DNA of 64,000 nucleotides. It comes from Eubacteriaceae bacterium (GTDB lineage: Bacteria; Bacillota; Clostridia; Eubacteriales; Eubacteriaceae). The stretch covers positions 1 to 64,000 of the forward strand of contig JAAYJS010000018.1 of assembly GCA_012522805.1 (NCBI GenBank), given 5' to 3'. The notes beneath the pieces are model-generated. The model worked only from the letters and a program-made list of their open reading frames with translations. It was not told the origin of the DNA and searched no databases. Below, one piece after another: positions 1 through 9,209 of this stretch (the stretch's first letter is position 1; the number at the start of each line of letters is the position of its first letter). A program made the translations under genes and the position numbers.

Positions 1-466
1 CTAAACTGTCTTCATCGATGTTGATACCCGGAAAATAAGGGATGTACTTAATTTCTAAAGCTACGGGCAAGATGTCTTGATAGAGAATTGTTTGAATACG
101 AACAATTTTTGTGTAAGGCGCAACCTGGAGATGATAAACCATGTCAATGTCAGCTGGTTGAACATCGACATTCAATAATTCAGCTTTTGTAAAGCCACCT
201 TTGATTAAAAGCTTCGGCAAATACAATACTTTAAAATTGTTGATTGTAAACTCTTTGACATAACTTCCTTTTCCCGGTTTGGAGATGACATAACCTTCAT
301 TGCTTAAAATTTCTATAGCTTTGCGTATGGTCATTCTACTTACTTTGTATTCCTGGCTTAAAGCGTTCTCAGAAGGAAGCATGTCTCCGGGCTTCCAAAA
401 TTTACTGAGTATTTTGATACGTAACGTTTCCGCTATGTGTAAATATTTGAATTCAGTTGTTTTCAT
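1..466 (-). CDS. GntR-family (UTRA-type) transcriptional regulator, C-terminus cut by left window edge
   Basis: Reverse-strand reading from ATG at 466: MKTTEFKYLHIAETLRIKILSKFWKPGDMLPSENALSQEYKVSRMTIRKAIEILSNEGYVISKPGKGSYVKEF..., a typical GntR wHTH; open to the window edge. Overlaps the stop of the upstream corrinoid gene by 14 nt. Confidence 0.85.
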   Translation of the reverse strand, partial: MKTTEFKYLHIAETLRIKILSKFWKPGDMLPSENALSQEYKVSRMTIRKAIEILSNEGYVISKPGKGSYVKEFTINNFKVLYLPKLLIKGGFTKAELLNVDVQPADIDMVYHLQVAPYTKIVRIQTILYQDILPVALEIKYIPYFPGINIDEDSL

Positions 467-1097
467 GCTTAATCCAATCTTGACAAATTTTCAAACCTTG
501 AATCGCAGAACGTGTGTAGGCATCTGCACCGGCTAAATCGCAGACAGCTTGAGTTGCAACGCAACCACCTATAATAATTTTAACATTTTGCCGAGTACCG
601 GCTTTTACGAATGCATCTACCGTATCCTTTATGGCAGGAATACAGTCGGTTAAGACTGCGGAAATTCCAACGATAAAGCAGTTATTTTTTAAAGCTGCAG
701 TTACAAAATCTTCAGGAGAGACATCTATGCCGATGTCTTTGACGATGAAGCCACCGGCAGCCAAAGCACCTTTATAGATATTTTTTCCTATGTCGTGAAT
801 ATCGCCCTCTACAGTTCCTACTAAAATAGTATGGGATTCAACCTCTGTTTCTATGTTGTCATACATGCTGCAGATATCGGTCCGCTCCAAGGCATCTTCA
901 AAAATCATTCCGACTACCATCAAATCTGCAATGGAATATTCGCCTTTTTCGTATAGACGCCCCACCTTGTCTAAACCTTCATTTAATGCTTGCCATATTG
1001 CTTGCTTTGGCACTTGAGCGATGATACATCGATCTAAGAGTTTAATAACTTTTTGATCGTTGAGTTCCGTAACAGCATCAATCAGCATTTTTTTCAT
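453..1097 (-). CDS. Corrinoid (B12-binding) methyltransferase protein, MtbC/MtmC-like
   Basis: Contains GTVEGDIHDIGKNI (DxHxxG cobalamin motif) and the N-terminal B12-binding cap; located beside MttB genes. Confidence 0.92.
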   Translation of the reverse strand: MKKMLIDAVTELNDQKVIKLLDRCIIAQVPKQAIWQALNEGLDKVGRLYEKGEYSIADLMVVGMIFEDALERTDICSMYDNIETEVESHTILVGTVEGDIHDIGKNIYKGALAAGGFIVKDIGIDVSPEDFVTAALKNNCFIVGISAVLTDCIPAIKDTVDAFVKAGTRQNVKIIIGGCVATQAVCDLAGADAYTRSAIQGLKICQDWIKHENN

Positions 1098-1378
1098 ACT
1101 TACCTCACAAAATTCTAGGTTTTATGTTTCATTGATTGTAACATAAATGCATATAATCAAAAAAAGATTAGAATTTATAAGCATTTACGATACTAAAATT
1201 GATGGTGATTGACAACTTGATATTCCTTGAAACTGAGTTTGTAAGATGATTCAGAATCATGGTTTGAATATCAAATATTATCTCTATTGTGCGAGTCCAA
1301 TCCAATAAAAAGAAGGGCACGATCAAGCGAAAAAATAGATTGCTTCGTACCCTTGCTAAATTATGTAGTTTCAGTTAA

Positions 1379-2791
1379 CTAGTATTTACAAGCCTCCGGC
1401 AAATATCGGTTTAATAGTTCCTTTTGCTCTTTAGTTCTTTCAGGCAATTGGTATTTATTGATACGACGTTCTATTTCTGCTAAGGCTAGAAGATGTATTT
1501 CTTTTTTCTCAGGTTTTGTGTCCTCTGAGACACCATATTTTGAAAATATTTTTGGTAGATAGAAATCTTCTCTGTAACGTTTTGGTGTTCGTCCACTTAA
1601 AAATGTGTTGCTATCAATCGAGTTTAACATATCGTCAATGACATTGGGATCTATATTTTGGTTGATGCCCTTCAGATAATGGTTTGAAATGCGAATGAGT
1701 TCTTCATCATAGATAGCTTTTTCAAAGCTTCCGCAATAAAATCCAGACATTAATCCGGGATAACAATAGACGCAATCAATCTCAGTCAATTCAAAGGGTA
1801 ATAATGTTGTGATGGTTGATTCGACACCGGCTTGAAAATCTGGTTTGGCAGAATCTGCAAGCGTTGCACATATGGAACAACTTAATTTGTAGGATAAACA
1901 TAATTCGTAGAACCCTACAGAAACAAACACTTCTTCGACAGACCCATAAGATGGTTGAAGCGTTCGCATGTCCGCTGCTGTACTACACACGGAATAGTAA
2001 ATTTCAGTGCCTGGTCTTAAAAGCTGAATATAGACAGTTCCGGCCAAGGCCAGAGCCATATCGTGTATGTTTAGTCCTAGAATATTTGCAGGACCTGTCA
2101 AATTTGCAAGTGTACAGGGTACCAATGTAATGCTCTGGCCTTGCACAACGGCCGCATTAATATTTAAAATACATTCATTATCATAACTGAGAGGAGACAT
2201 GGGGCAGATGCACTGGTTCATAATAACTTCGTCTTCACCAGCACCGCGTATTTCTCGAACCAGCTTAATGGCATCATAAGCACTTTGATAGATGTCTTTA
2301 TTTTTCGAATTCATACTGTTGGCTCTAAAACCATTCGTAAAAAATTTGTCGCTGTATTTTAGAAGCATTGCAATCTGTGCTACGTATTTATCTTCCGCAT
2401 CATTGTCGTGTGGATCAACAACGCAGATGCCGGCGCCTTCATACAAGTCTGAAGTTTCTCCAAGTTGATACATTTTTACAACATCTGAGATAGCGGCCCG
2501 TCTGTATTTTTCGGTTTCTTCATCTAAGATGTAGGGAACACCAAAAAACAATTGGTTGATTAACTTTCTTTCTGTAATTTCACCGATCTCGTAAGACGGA
2601 AAAGTACTTAAAGCATCTTCAATTTCTTTATCTGTTAAATAGACACGATCCCCTTCAACCCTGATACCGTGCTTTTTAAAAAGATCTAAGGCACTCTCAT
2701 GTTCAAAACGGATACCGACTTTTTGTAGCGTTTCCGATACCTTACTGCGTAAGTTAGAAATAGTGGAAGAATCTAAAAACTTTTTTTTCAT
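1379..2791 (-). CDS. MttB-superfamily (trimethylamine methyltransferase-like) protein, non-pyrrolysine
   Basis: 470 aa, full-length ORF with no internal stop; shares SGRTPKRYRED...LPKIF with the second paralog at 7579..9030 (SGRTSKDYREETYL). Confidence 0.9.
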   Translation of the reverse strand: MKKKFLDSSTISNLRSKVSETLQKVGIRFEHESALDLFKKHGIRVEGDRVYLTDKEIEDALSTFPSYEIGEITERKLINQLFFGVPYILDEETEKYRRAAISDVVKMYQLGETSDLYEGAGICVVDPHDNDAEDKYVAQIAMLLKYSDKFFTNGFRANSMNSKNKDIYQSAYDAIKLVREIRGAGEDEVIMNQCICPMSPLSYDNECILNINAAVVQGQSITLVPCTLANLTGPANILGLNIHDMALALAGTVYIQLLRPGTEIYYSVCSTAADMRTLQPSYGSVEEVFVSVGFYELCLSYKLSCSICATLADSAKPDFQAGVESTITTLLPFELTEIDCVYCYPGLMSGFYCGSFEKAIYDEELIRISNHYLKGINQNIDPNVIDDMLNSIDSNTFLSGRTPKRYREDFYLPKIFSKYGVSEDTKPEKKEIHLLALAEIERRINKYQLPERTKEQKELLNRYLPEACKY

Positions 2792-2807
2792 ACTAATTCA
2801 TTGACAG

Positions 2808-3083
2808 TTATAAAATATACTGTTCAACTTTCTCCTTTCCATAATCTGTGAGCTTGTAAGAACTCACCAATTCGCTTTCTTCTGTTAGATGTGCCTTTTC
2901 TACGGTTATCAAACCTGCGCCTCTCATAGACATCAGGTGACCATCCAGCGCATCTACAGTTGCTTGTTTTTCATTGGGATAAATAGTTTTAACTTTTTCA
3001 TACAATTCGAAAGGTGTTAAAGCATTATCGTCATCATGCAGTATTTTAAGAATTGAAAATCTCAAAGGTAATTGACTCATCAT
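2808..3083 (-). CDS. Small winged-helix protein (91 aa)
   Basis: LRFSILKILHDDDNALTPFELYEKV...GLITVEKAHL..SYKLTDYGKEKVEQYIL resembles a winged-helix/PadR-like fold. Confidence 0.6.
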   Translation of the reverse strand: MMSQLPLRFSILKILHDDDNALTPFELYEKVKTIYPNEKQATVDALDGHLMSMRGAGLITVEKAHLTEESELVSSYKLTDYGKEKVEQYIL

Positions 3084-3089
3084 TCGCTC

Positions 3090-4100
3090 CTAGTTTTCTC
3101 TTATATTTATAATTTCACTGGGCTTACCGGCAACTAAACCGGCACCAATGACTGTAATAATAGCACCGATGATAATGTTTAAAGTGATGGTTGCACTTCC
3201 GGAAAACAACCAACCAAAAACAACGCCCCACAGTGCATAGGTGATCATCAATGCTAAAGCTCTAGAAACGCCTGTCATATTGATTGCGCTGTAGTAAAGA
3301 AAATACGAAATGGCATTGACAATCGCACCTGCTAGTAATATGAAGGTCCATGGTGATGTAAAAGACTTAATTAACAATTCATAACCAATTGTAGAGAAGC
3401 CCTTGACAAAAGGCAGAATAAACAAGAAATAGACAGAGAATGAAGTTACCCATCTGATGCCAATTGCTAAATCGGGATCTACTAGGTCCATACCATAGGC
3501 ACAGATTACACCCTCTATTCCCCAACCTAATGTAGCTACAAGACAAGCGATAATACCTAGTTTAAAATTTGGATAAATTTCTCCGGTTGGTGCAACATAA
3601 GTGACGACGATGGCACCTATGACACAAAACATGATACCAATCCAAGCATTTTTGCTAATTTTTTCTTTTAAAAATATTCTCGACAAAATAGCTCCCACAG
3701 CCGGATAGATAGCTGTTATGGCCATTGTGTAGAATGGACCGGCATAGTTTAGACCAATATAATATCCACTCATGGCCAGTGGACCACCGAACACTGAAGC
3801 AAGACATATAATTTTGCCCGGTTTGGTTTTTATGACTCTTACATACTCCTTTGCTTTTCCATTGTAAATATTGATAAACAAAGTGGTTATCGCAGCAAAG
3901 GCATCAGTTAGACATGCAATAACGAGCGGTACAATGTACAAACCCAAATTTGCGTAACTAATAAAAGGCTCTTTGTCGAACCCGAGGGAAATGACTACGC
4001 CCCCTAACCCCCATAACATTCCACTGATAACACCAAAGATAATACCTTTTTTTGCATAACGCAAATTTTTTTGAAACAGTGAATTTTTGATAGAAACCAT
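3090..4100 (-). CDS. EamA/DMT-family transporter
   Basis: About 10 hydrophobic segments with two EamA-like halves; ATG at 4100 with GGAGAG Shine-Dalgarno (ORF track extends to 4124 by a TTG). Confidence 0.8.
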   Translation of the reverse strand: MVSIKNSLFQKNLRYAKKGIIFGVISGMLWGLGGVVISLGFDKEPFISYANLGLYIVPLVIACLTDAFAAITTLFINIYNGKAKEYVRVIKTKPGKIICLASVFGGPLAMSGYYIGLNYAGPFYTMAITAIYPAVGAILSRIFLKEKISKNAWIGIMFCVIGAIVVTYVAPTGEIYPNFKLGIIACLVATLGWGIEGVICAYGMDLVDPDLAIGIRWVTSFSVYFLFILPFVKGFSTIGYELLIKSFTSPWTFILLAGAIVNAISYFLYYSAINMTGVSRALALMITYALWGVVFGWLFSGSATITLNIIIGAIITVIGAGLVAGKPSEIINIREN

Positions 4101-4124
4101 ACAACTCTCCTTTCGTTTAAACAA

Positions 4125-4153
4125 ATTAAAACATAGATATATCAGTTTGTCAA
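4125..4153 (-). promoter_or_regulatory. SigmaA-type promoter of the EamA-wHTH-MttB-corrinoid-GntR operon
   Basis: Minus strand TTGACA-N17-TTTAAT directly upstream of the EamA start. Confidence 0.65.
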
Positions 4154-4550
4154 CAAGTAAATAACAGATAGTTGTAAAATTTCGTAAATCAGATATAAAA
4201 TTGAAAAAAAGAAAGAAAAACTAGATTTTAAAAGCTTTTTTGAATAAAATAAAACAATAGTGAATGCAAAGAATCATGGCCACAGGATGTGCTAAAAGAA
4301 TGTGTTAAAATTTTGATACAATGTAAAAATTAGAGATTAAAAGATTAGAATTATCGGTATTAATTAAACATATTCAAATTGGCACCACCATTAACTTTAT
4401 AGTCAAATCATATAATGTGAACGCAACAGGTGTGTCATTTGAAAAACTGATGCTATTTTAATTAGAAAAATTATTTTGGGAAAATAAGGAACGATTGAGC
4501 GGAAAAAACTTCAAAAAGATTCAATATTTAATAAAGAAACTTGAATCAAT

Positions 4551-4593
4551 CAATGTTTAAAACCGATGTTGACAACATCGGTTTTAAACATTG
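4551..4593. repeat. Perfect 20-bp inverted repeat with 3-nt loop, 8 nt after the BCCT stop (probable terminator)
   Basis: caatgtttaaaaccgatgtt-gac-aacatcggttttaaacattg; no obvious U-tract on either strand. Confidence 0.8.
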
Positions 4594-4601
4594 GGTGAGT
4601 G

Positions 4602-6140
4602 TTAAGACTCAGAAATACTTTTTTTGCGATACTTCAACAACATTTTAAAACAACTGGCAACGATAATCCCATAGACGATACAAGTGGGCAGAGCGAGGAT
4701 AATAGATAAAACTTGTAAATCCTCTAAAGAAGCACCCAACCACATCATAACCATGGGGATAGCCGCTAAGCTGATTGCCCAAAACATAGTTAGCGGTTTG
4801 CCCGGGCGTTCGCCCAATTGTATCTTTTTGGAGGAGACCATGGCCAAGGTATAGGAAGCGGAATCAAAATTGGTTGCCATAGAAATAATAGATGCAATTA
4901 AAATACTCAAGACAAATACCACGCCGACGGGTAAGCTTCTAAAAACCTGAATAACGGTTTGCGGACCGCCGACACTTTTCAAGCTGCCGAGGACATCAAA
5001 ACTGCCGTTCAGGTGTTTGCCCATAAAGAAATTTCCCCAAATGGAGAAAAACACAAATGTTCCGGCAAAGCCGTAAATTAAACCGCCAAAAATAATTTGA
5101 AATACGGTGCGTCCCTTGGATATTTTGGCGATGAATAGGCCCATAAAAATGGAATAAGACATCCACCAAGCAAGATAAAACACCAACCAGGCCTCCGGGT
5201 GTCCGCTGTTATTGATGGGATCCATATAGGTACTGAGATGGATAAAGTTTTGCATCAATTTACCTAAAGCGGTGGTCGACATTTTAATGATAAAAACGGT
5301 ATCGCCGAGAATAAACATAATAGCCGCAAGTGAAATCATCACAAACACATTGATATCGGAAAGAACTTTAATACCTTTTTTAACACCCAGATAGGCAGAA
5401 GTGGCAAAAATAGCTGCAACGACAATCATTACAATAGTTCTGAGTTGCGGTGTATCCTGCAAACCAAAAAGGTTATTTAAACTTGCAGATACCAAAGGAG
5501 ATCCGATTCCTAAGGCCGTACCGACCCCGCCGATCAGACCGAAGACAAAAAAGATGTTGAGAATCTTCCCTAAAGTGCCGTCAACACGATCGCCTAAAAC
5601 TTCGCGACATACGTTGGCGACATCAAATCGTTCCTGCTTTAATGTGAAGTGCACAAAAGCAAAAGCTACGGATGGTATCAAGTAAAGGCTCCATGCGGAA
5701 AAACCCCAATGCAATAAGGGAAGAGTTGCCGCATATTCGCCGGCCTCCACGGATAATGGCGCTAAACCGAAGGGAGGCGCACTGTAGTGGTAAGCCCATT
5801 CGATGCATCCCCAGTAGATAAAACCCGCAGCCATGGATGCGCAAAACATCATGGCTGCCCAGGAAAATTCAGAGTATTCTTTTTCGGCATCTTCGCCCAT
5901 TTTAATGTCTTTAAACTTAGAGCTTAACCCCATATAAAGACATAATACGATGGATATGATTGCCAACCAAATATACCACCAACCAAAATTAACGGCAATA
6001 AAATCGTTAATTTGATTGATAATACGTGTACTCTGTTCCGGCATTGCAAATAGAAAAATGCAAGATACCGCAACAAATATTAAAGATACGGATACGACAG
6101 TCCAGTCTATATTCGATTGTTTTTCTTTATTATGATTCAT
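4602..6140 (-). CDS. BCCT-family (betaine/carnitine/choline) transporter
   Basis: 512 aa; WGCIEWAYHY and W-rich LAWWMSYSIFMGLFIAKISKGRT typical of BCCT transporters. Confidence 0.95.
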   Translation of the reverse strand: MNHNKEKQSNIDWTVVSVSLIFVAVSCIFLFAMPEQSTRIINQINDFIAVNFGWWYIWLAIISIVLCLYMGLSSKFKDIKMGEDAEKEYSEFSWAAMMFCASMAAGFIYWGCIEWAYHYSAPPFGLAPLSVEAGEYAATLPLLHWGFSAWSLYLIPSVAFAFVHFTLKQERFDVANVCREVLGDRVDGTLGKILNIFFVFGLIGGVGTALGIGSPLVSASLNNLFGLQDTPQLRTIVMIVVAAIFATSAYLGVKKGIKVLSDINVFVMISLAAIMFILGDTVFIIKMSTTALGKLMQNFIHLSTYMDPINNSGHPEAWLVFYLAWWMSYSIFMGLFIAKISKGRTVFQIIFGGLIYGFAGTFVFFSIWGNFFMGKHLNGSFDVLGSLKSVGGPQTVIQVFRSLPVGVVFVLSILIASIISMATNFDSASYTLAMVSSKKIQLGERPGKPLTMFWAISLAAIPMVMMWLGASLEDLQVLSIILALPTCIVYGIIVASCFKMLLKYRKKSISES

Positions 6141-6194
6141 AAGTGACTCCTTAAAGAATACATATCTTCAGACAGTCCCTTTGTAGACAAAAAC

Positions 6195-7490
6195 TTAAGA
6201 AACTTGCTCATTCGTTTCTTCAAGTTGCAATTGTTGTTGCTTTTTTGCATAGCGCAAAGTGGCAAGACAAAATACGATGGCTATCAAAGCGCTGGCTGCC
6301 AAGCAAATAAAGATATAGTTAAAGCCTTCATTTGCATATTTGTCGATAAAACCGCCAAAAACTTGATGCATAAAGCTTTCAGGTAAAAAGCCGATGACGG
6401 ACAACATACCTGTTGCAGCACCGAAAATATGCGGCGGTACCTTAGTTTCGGTCAAAACGGAGGAGGCAATCCCATAGGCGCCGTTGGCGATAAAGCCTAA
6501 CACCAAAGTAACGACAATGGCAATCATCATAAAGGCCGCCGTTTTGGGCATGATCAGGTAAGAGACAATACAAATGGCAGAGCCGATCATTCCGATGATG
6601 ATGGTCTTAGATGGAGAATTTAATTTTTTAGCAATGCCCCCCATTAGCGGAGATGCGATGATGGCAATACCGTAGTAACGGATCATTCCGATAATTGAAA
6701 CCATGACCATGGGCACGGCGTACACATTGGTTAAAAAGGGTGTGGTGAAATTCATACCCATGTAGACGATCATAACAAAGAAGAGAGTCAAACTGGCGAG
6801 CCAAGCACCGGGATGGCGAAGGGCTTCCTTAAATTCGTTGACATTAAACTTTTTATTGGCTTCCGTATTGACTTCGCCTTTAAACTTAGGTATGAAGATA
6901 TATGAGATGATGCCTAAAATTAAAATAACCGTACCTAAAAAGATTAAGGACATACGCACACCGATGCGATATTCCGGCATGGTATTAAATAGAGCCAAGG
7001 TTACAACGTTGATGGCAAGACCGCCTAATCCGTACAAAGCGTAAGAGATACCGACAATGACGGGGTATTCATCTCCGGAGCCGCTAAAACGCAATAATTT
7101 ATAACGACATCCCCAAAAGATGAGAATAGTCGTGACTGCCATTAAAGCAAATATTAAAACTAAAGTATTGTAGGAAGGTAACATGGCATACCAATAGGTC
7201 ATAAAGGCCGTGGTGATAAAACCCACAGAGGCCAAAGTACGAATCCTGAATTTATCCGCAACTATACCGCAAGGAATATACAAAATGGTCGCCATAATAC
7301 CGTACATACCGGATAGAAAACCGAGTTGCGCATTGGTGATATTTAAACCTACCAATAAGGGTTCATAAAAAACGTTTTTCAAATATATAGGCGTATAAAT
7401 AATACCGCTACCGGCACCGGATAAAAAAATCATCAAAGCACGTCTGAACTTCGATAGGTCTTTATAGGTTAATTCTTTTTTATGATTCAT
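6195..7490 (-). CDS. MFS transporter
   Basis: 431 aa, ~12 TM; MYGIMATILYIPCGIVADKFRIR loop motif. Confidence 0.88.
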   Translation of the reverse strand: MNHKKELTYKDLSKFRRALMIFLSGAGSGIIYTPIYLKNVFYEPLLVGLNITNAQLGFLSGMYGIMATILYIPCGIVADKFRIRTLASVGFITTAFMTYWYAMLPSYNTLVLIFALMAVTTILIFWGCRYKLLRFSGSGDEYPVIVGISYALYGLGGLAINVVTLALFNTMPEYRIGVRMSLIFLGTVILILGIISYIFIPKFKGEVNTEANKKFNVNEFKEALRHPGAWLASLTLFFVMIVYMGMNFTTPFLTNVYAVPMVMVSIIGMIRYYGIAIIASPLMGGIAKKLNSPSKTIIIGMIGSAICIVSYLIMPKTAAFMMIAIVVTLVLGFIANGAYGIASSVLTETKVPPHIFGAATGMLSVIGFLPESFMHQVFGGFIDKYANEGFNYIFICLAASALIAIVFCLATLRYAKKQQQLQLEETNEQVS

Positions 7491-7533
7491 AGTTTTACGT
7501 GTAAAACACGCCTCCTTTTATAATGAATATCCA

Positions 7534-7564
7534 CCGAAGGAATGAAAGAGATTCATTCCTTCGG
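7534..7564. repeat. Intercistronic hairpin between MttB paralog and MFS gene
   Basis: ccgaaggaatgaa-agaga-ttcattccttcgg, perfect 13-bp stem. Confidence 0.8.
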
Positions 7565-7578
7565 TACAAGGGGTTTTA

Positions 7579-9030
7579 TTAGAATTTATATTTGTCCGGT
7601 AAATGTTTGTTTAATAAGTCTTTTTGTCGTTTGTCAAAATCCGGGAGTTCGTAGCTTTCGATACGTTCTTTGAAGACATTGTAAGAGCGTTCTCTAATAT
7701 CTTTTACTTTCTCTATGTCGGTCGGTGTGCAACCGCTGCGGTTAAATACCGGTGTGGTTAGGTAGGTTTCCTCCCTGTAGTCTTTCGATGTTCTGCCACT
7801 CAAGTAATTACCCCTGGGTCCGATTTTCTTAATTAAATTAAAATTGGATTTTTTATCGGATACGGCAACACCTTGACGCAAACGTCTCATATAGCGGAGC
7901 ATTTCTTCATCCATCATAAATTTTGGGAAACTTAAGAGGTTAAAGTTGGATAGGTCGCCGGCGGCATGGGGAAGGATACAACCGTCAGAGAGGGCGATAG
8001 CCAAAGCTCCCAAGGTACTTTCAACACCGGCCTGATAGTCGTAGGTAAAGCCGTCAGCCAAAGAACCCGAACAACGAACGGGGATGCGATGGTAGCTTCC
8101 TAAAGCCAGGTGACCGAGCATGATCAACATAAATTCCGGAGCACCTGTCATTAATCGAACTTCTCTTAGGTCTGTAATGGAGGAGAAGGGGCTTAGGATA
8201 ACCGGCAAACCCGGTTCGATCAGTTGAATCATTATGGCGACTGCCAACATGTTGGCGTAGTCTGCGACAATAGAACCCATCAAAGAGGGCGGTGCTGTTA
8301 AGTGGGACATGGAGCAAGTTGTAATGGTAATGGGTTGTTTTTCTTCTGCATAACCGATATAATGACCAATAGCATCCCAACCAACGGTTAGTGGCGGAAG
8401 AACACACATACCGCTATAGCATACATAATCATCAAAGTTGTCGTATAATTGTTTGATGAGTTGTACAGTTGCTTTTGCACCTTCTTTTGCAGAGCCGCAT
8501 TTATAGTTGTGTGGGGTAATACCTAAAATATTGTAAATAGGTTTGCGGGAGTATTTTCCTAGGAAGGCCATTTGTGCCATGGCGGATTCGGTAGGTGAAT
8601 TTTCAAATCCCGGAATATCGGCTGATACTTGGGAAGAGATATCCCAGACAGGGTCGGTATTTAATAGCTTGTAAAAGTTTTCCAAATCATCGGAATTTAA
8701 TGGACGTATCTTACCGTCCCAATCTTCCAGAGTAGGACAGCCGTTGGTTGGCGCTATAATAAAATCTTTGCCTATACCGATTTCCAAATCATTTTCATAA
8801 CCTTTGATGGTGAAGGATTCCGGTATGGTTTTCAATGCATCATTTACCATGGATTCGGAAATATAGACAATATCGCCTTCTAATTTGGCGCCGTGTTTTC
8901 TGAAGATTTCCAGTGCTTCTTCATCTTCAAACTTAACACCAACTTCTTCCAGGGTGCGCAGGACGTAGGCATGCATCAACTCTACATCTTCTTTTGAGAA
9001 AAAAACATCATACAAATTACCTTTTAACAT
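7579..9030 (-). CDS. MttB-superfamily methyltransferase, non-pyrrolysine (second paralog)
   Basis: 483 aa, full-length, no internal stop; homologous to 1379..2791 throughout by eye. Confidence 0.9.
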   Translation of the reverse strand: MLKGNLYDVFFSKEDVELMHAYVLRTLEEVGVKFEDEEALEIFRKHGAKLEGDIVYISESMVNDALKTIPESFTIKGYENDLEIGIGKDFIIAPTNGCPTLEDWDGKIRPLNSDDLENFYKLLNTDPVWDISSQVSADIPGFENSPTESAMAQMAFLGKYSRKPIYNILGITPHNYKCGSAKEGAKATVQLIKQLYDNFDDYVCYSGMCVLPPLTVGWDAIGHYIGYAEEKQPITITTCSMSHLTAPPSLMGSIVADYANMLAVAIMIQLIEPGLPVILSPFSSITDLREVRLMTGAPEFMLIMLGHLALGSYHRIPVRCSGSLADGFTYDYQAGVESTLGALAIALSDGCILPHAAGDLSNFNLLSFPKFMMDEEMLRYMRRLRQGVAVSDKKSNFNLIKKIGPRGNYLSGRTSKDYREETYLTTPVFNRSGCTPTDIEKVKDIRERSYNVFKERIESYELPDFDKRQKDLLNKHLPDKYKF

Positions 9031-9077
9031 AATAGACTCCTTTTCTATTTATTAATTATGTTTGCACCGATAATTAA

Positions 9078-9094
9078 TGCAAGATGTGTGCCAA
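9078..9094 (-). promoter_or_regulatory. Sigma-54 (-24/-12) promoter
   Basis: Minus strand TTGGCACACATCTTGCA: GG and GC elements separated by exactly 10 nt, matching the consensus TGGCAC-N5-TTGCA; upstream of MttB at 9030 and divergent to a sigma-54 activator. Confidence 0.88.
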
Positions 9095-9149
9095 GTATTA
9101 AATCTTAAAAAAGACGAAATTACGAATGAAAAGGATACAATACTTCTGA

Positions 9150-9183
9150 TATTTTCTCATTTGTGATAAAATATTTCTCAAAT
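9150..9183. promoter_or_regulatory. Candidate upstream activator sites (two near-identical motifs 21 bp apart)
   Basis: tattttctcattt and atatttctcaaat; TCTCA cores at 9155 and 9176, two helical turns apart, ~60-90 bp from the -24 element. Confidence 0.4.
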
Positions 9184-9209
9184 AATATAAAAAACGGAGG
9201 TGACTCGAG

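Noticed and set aside
8054-8407. 117-aa minus-strand ORF
   Set aside because: Out-of-frame shadow inside the MttB gene.
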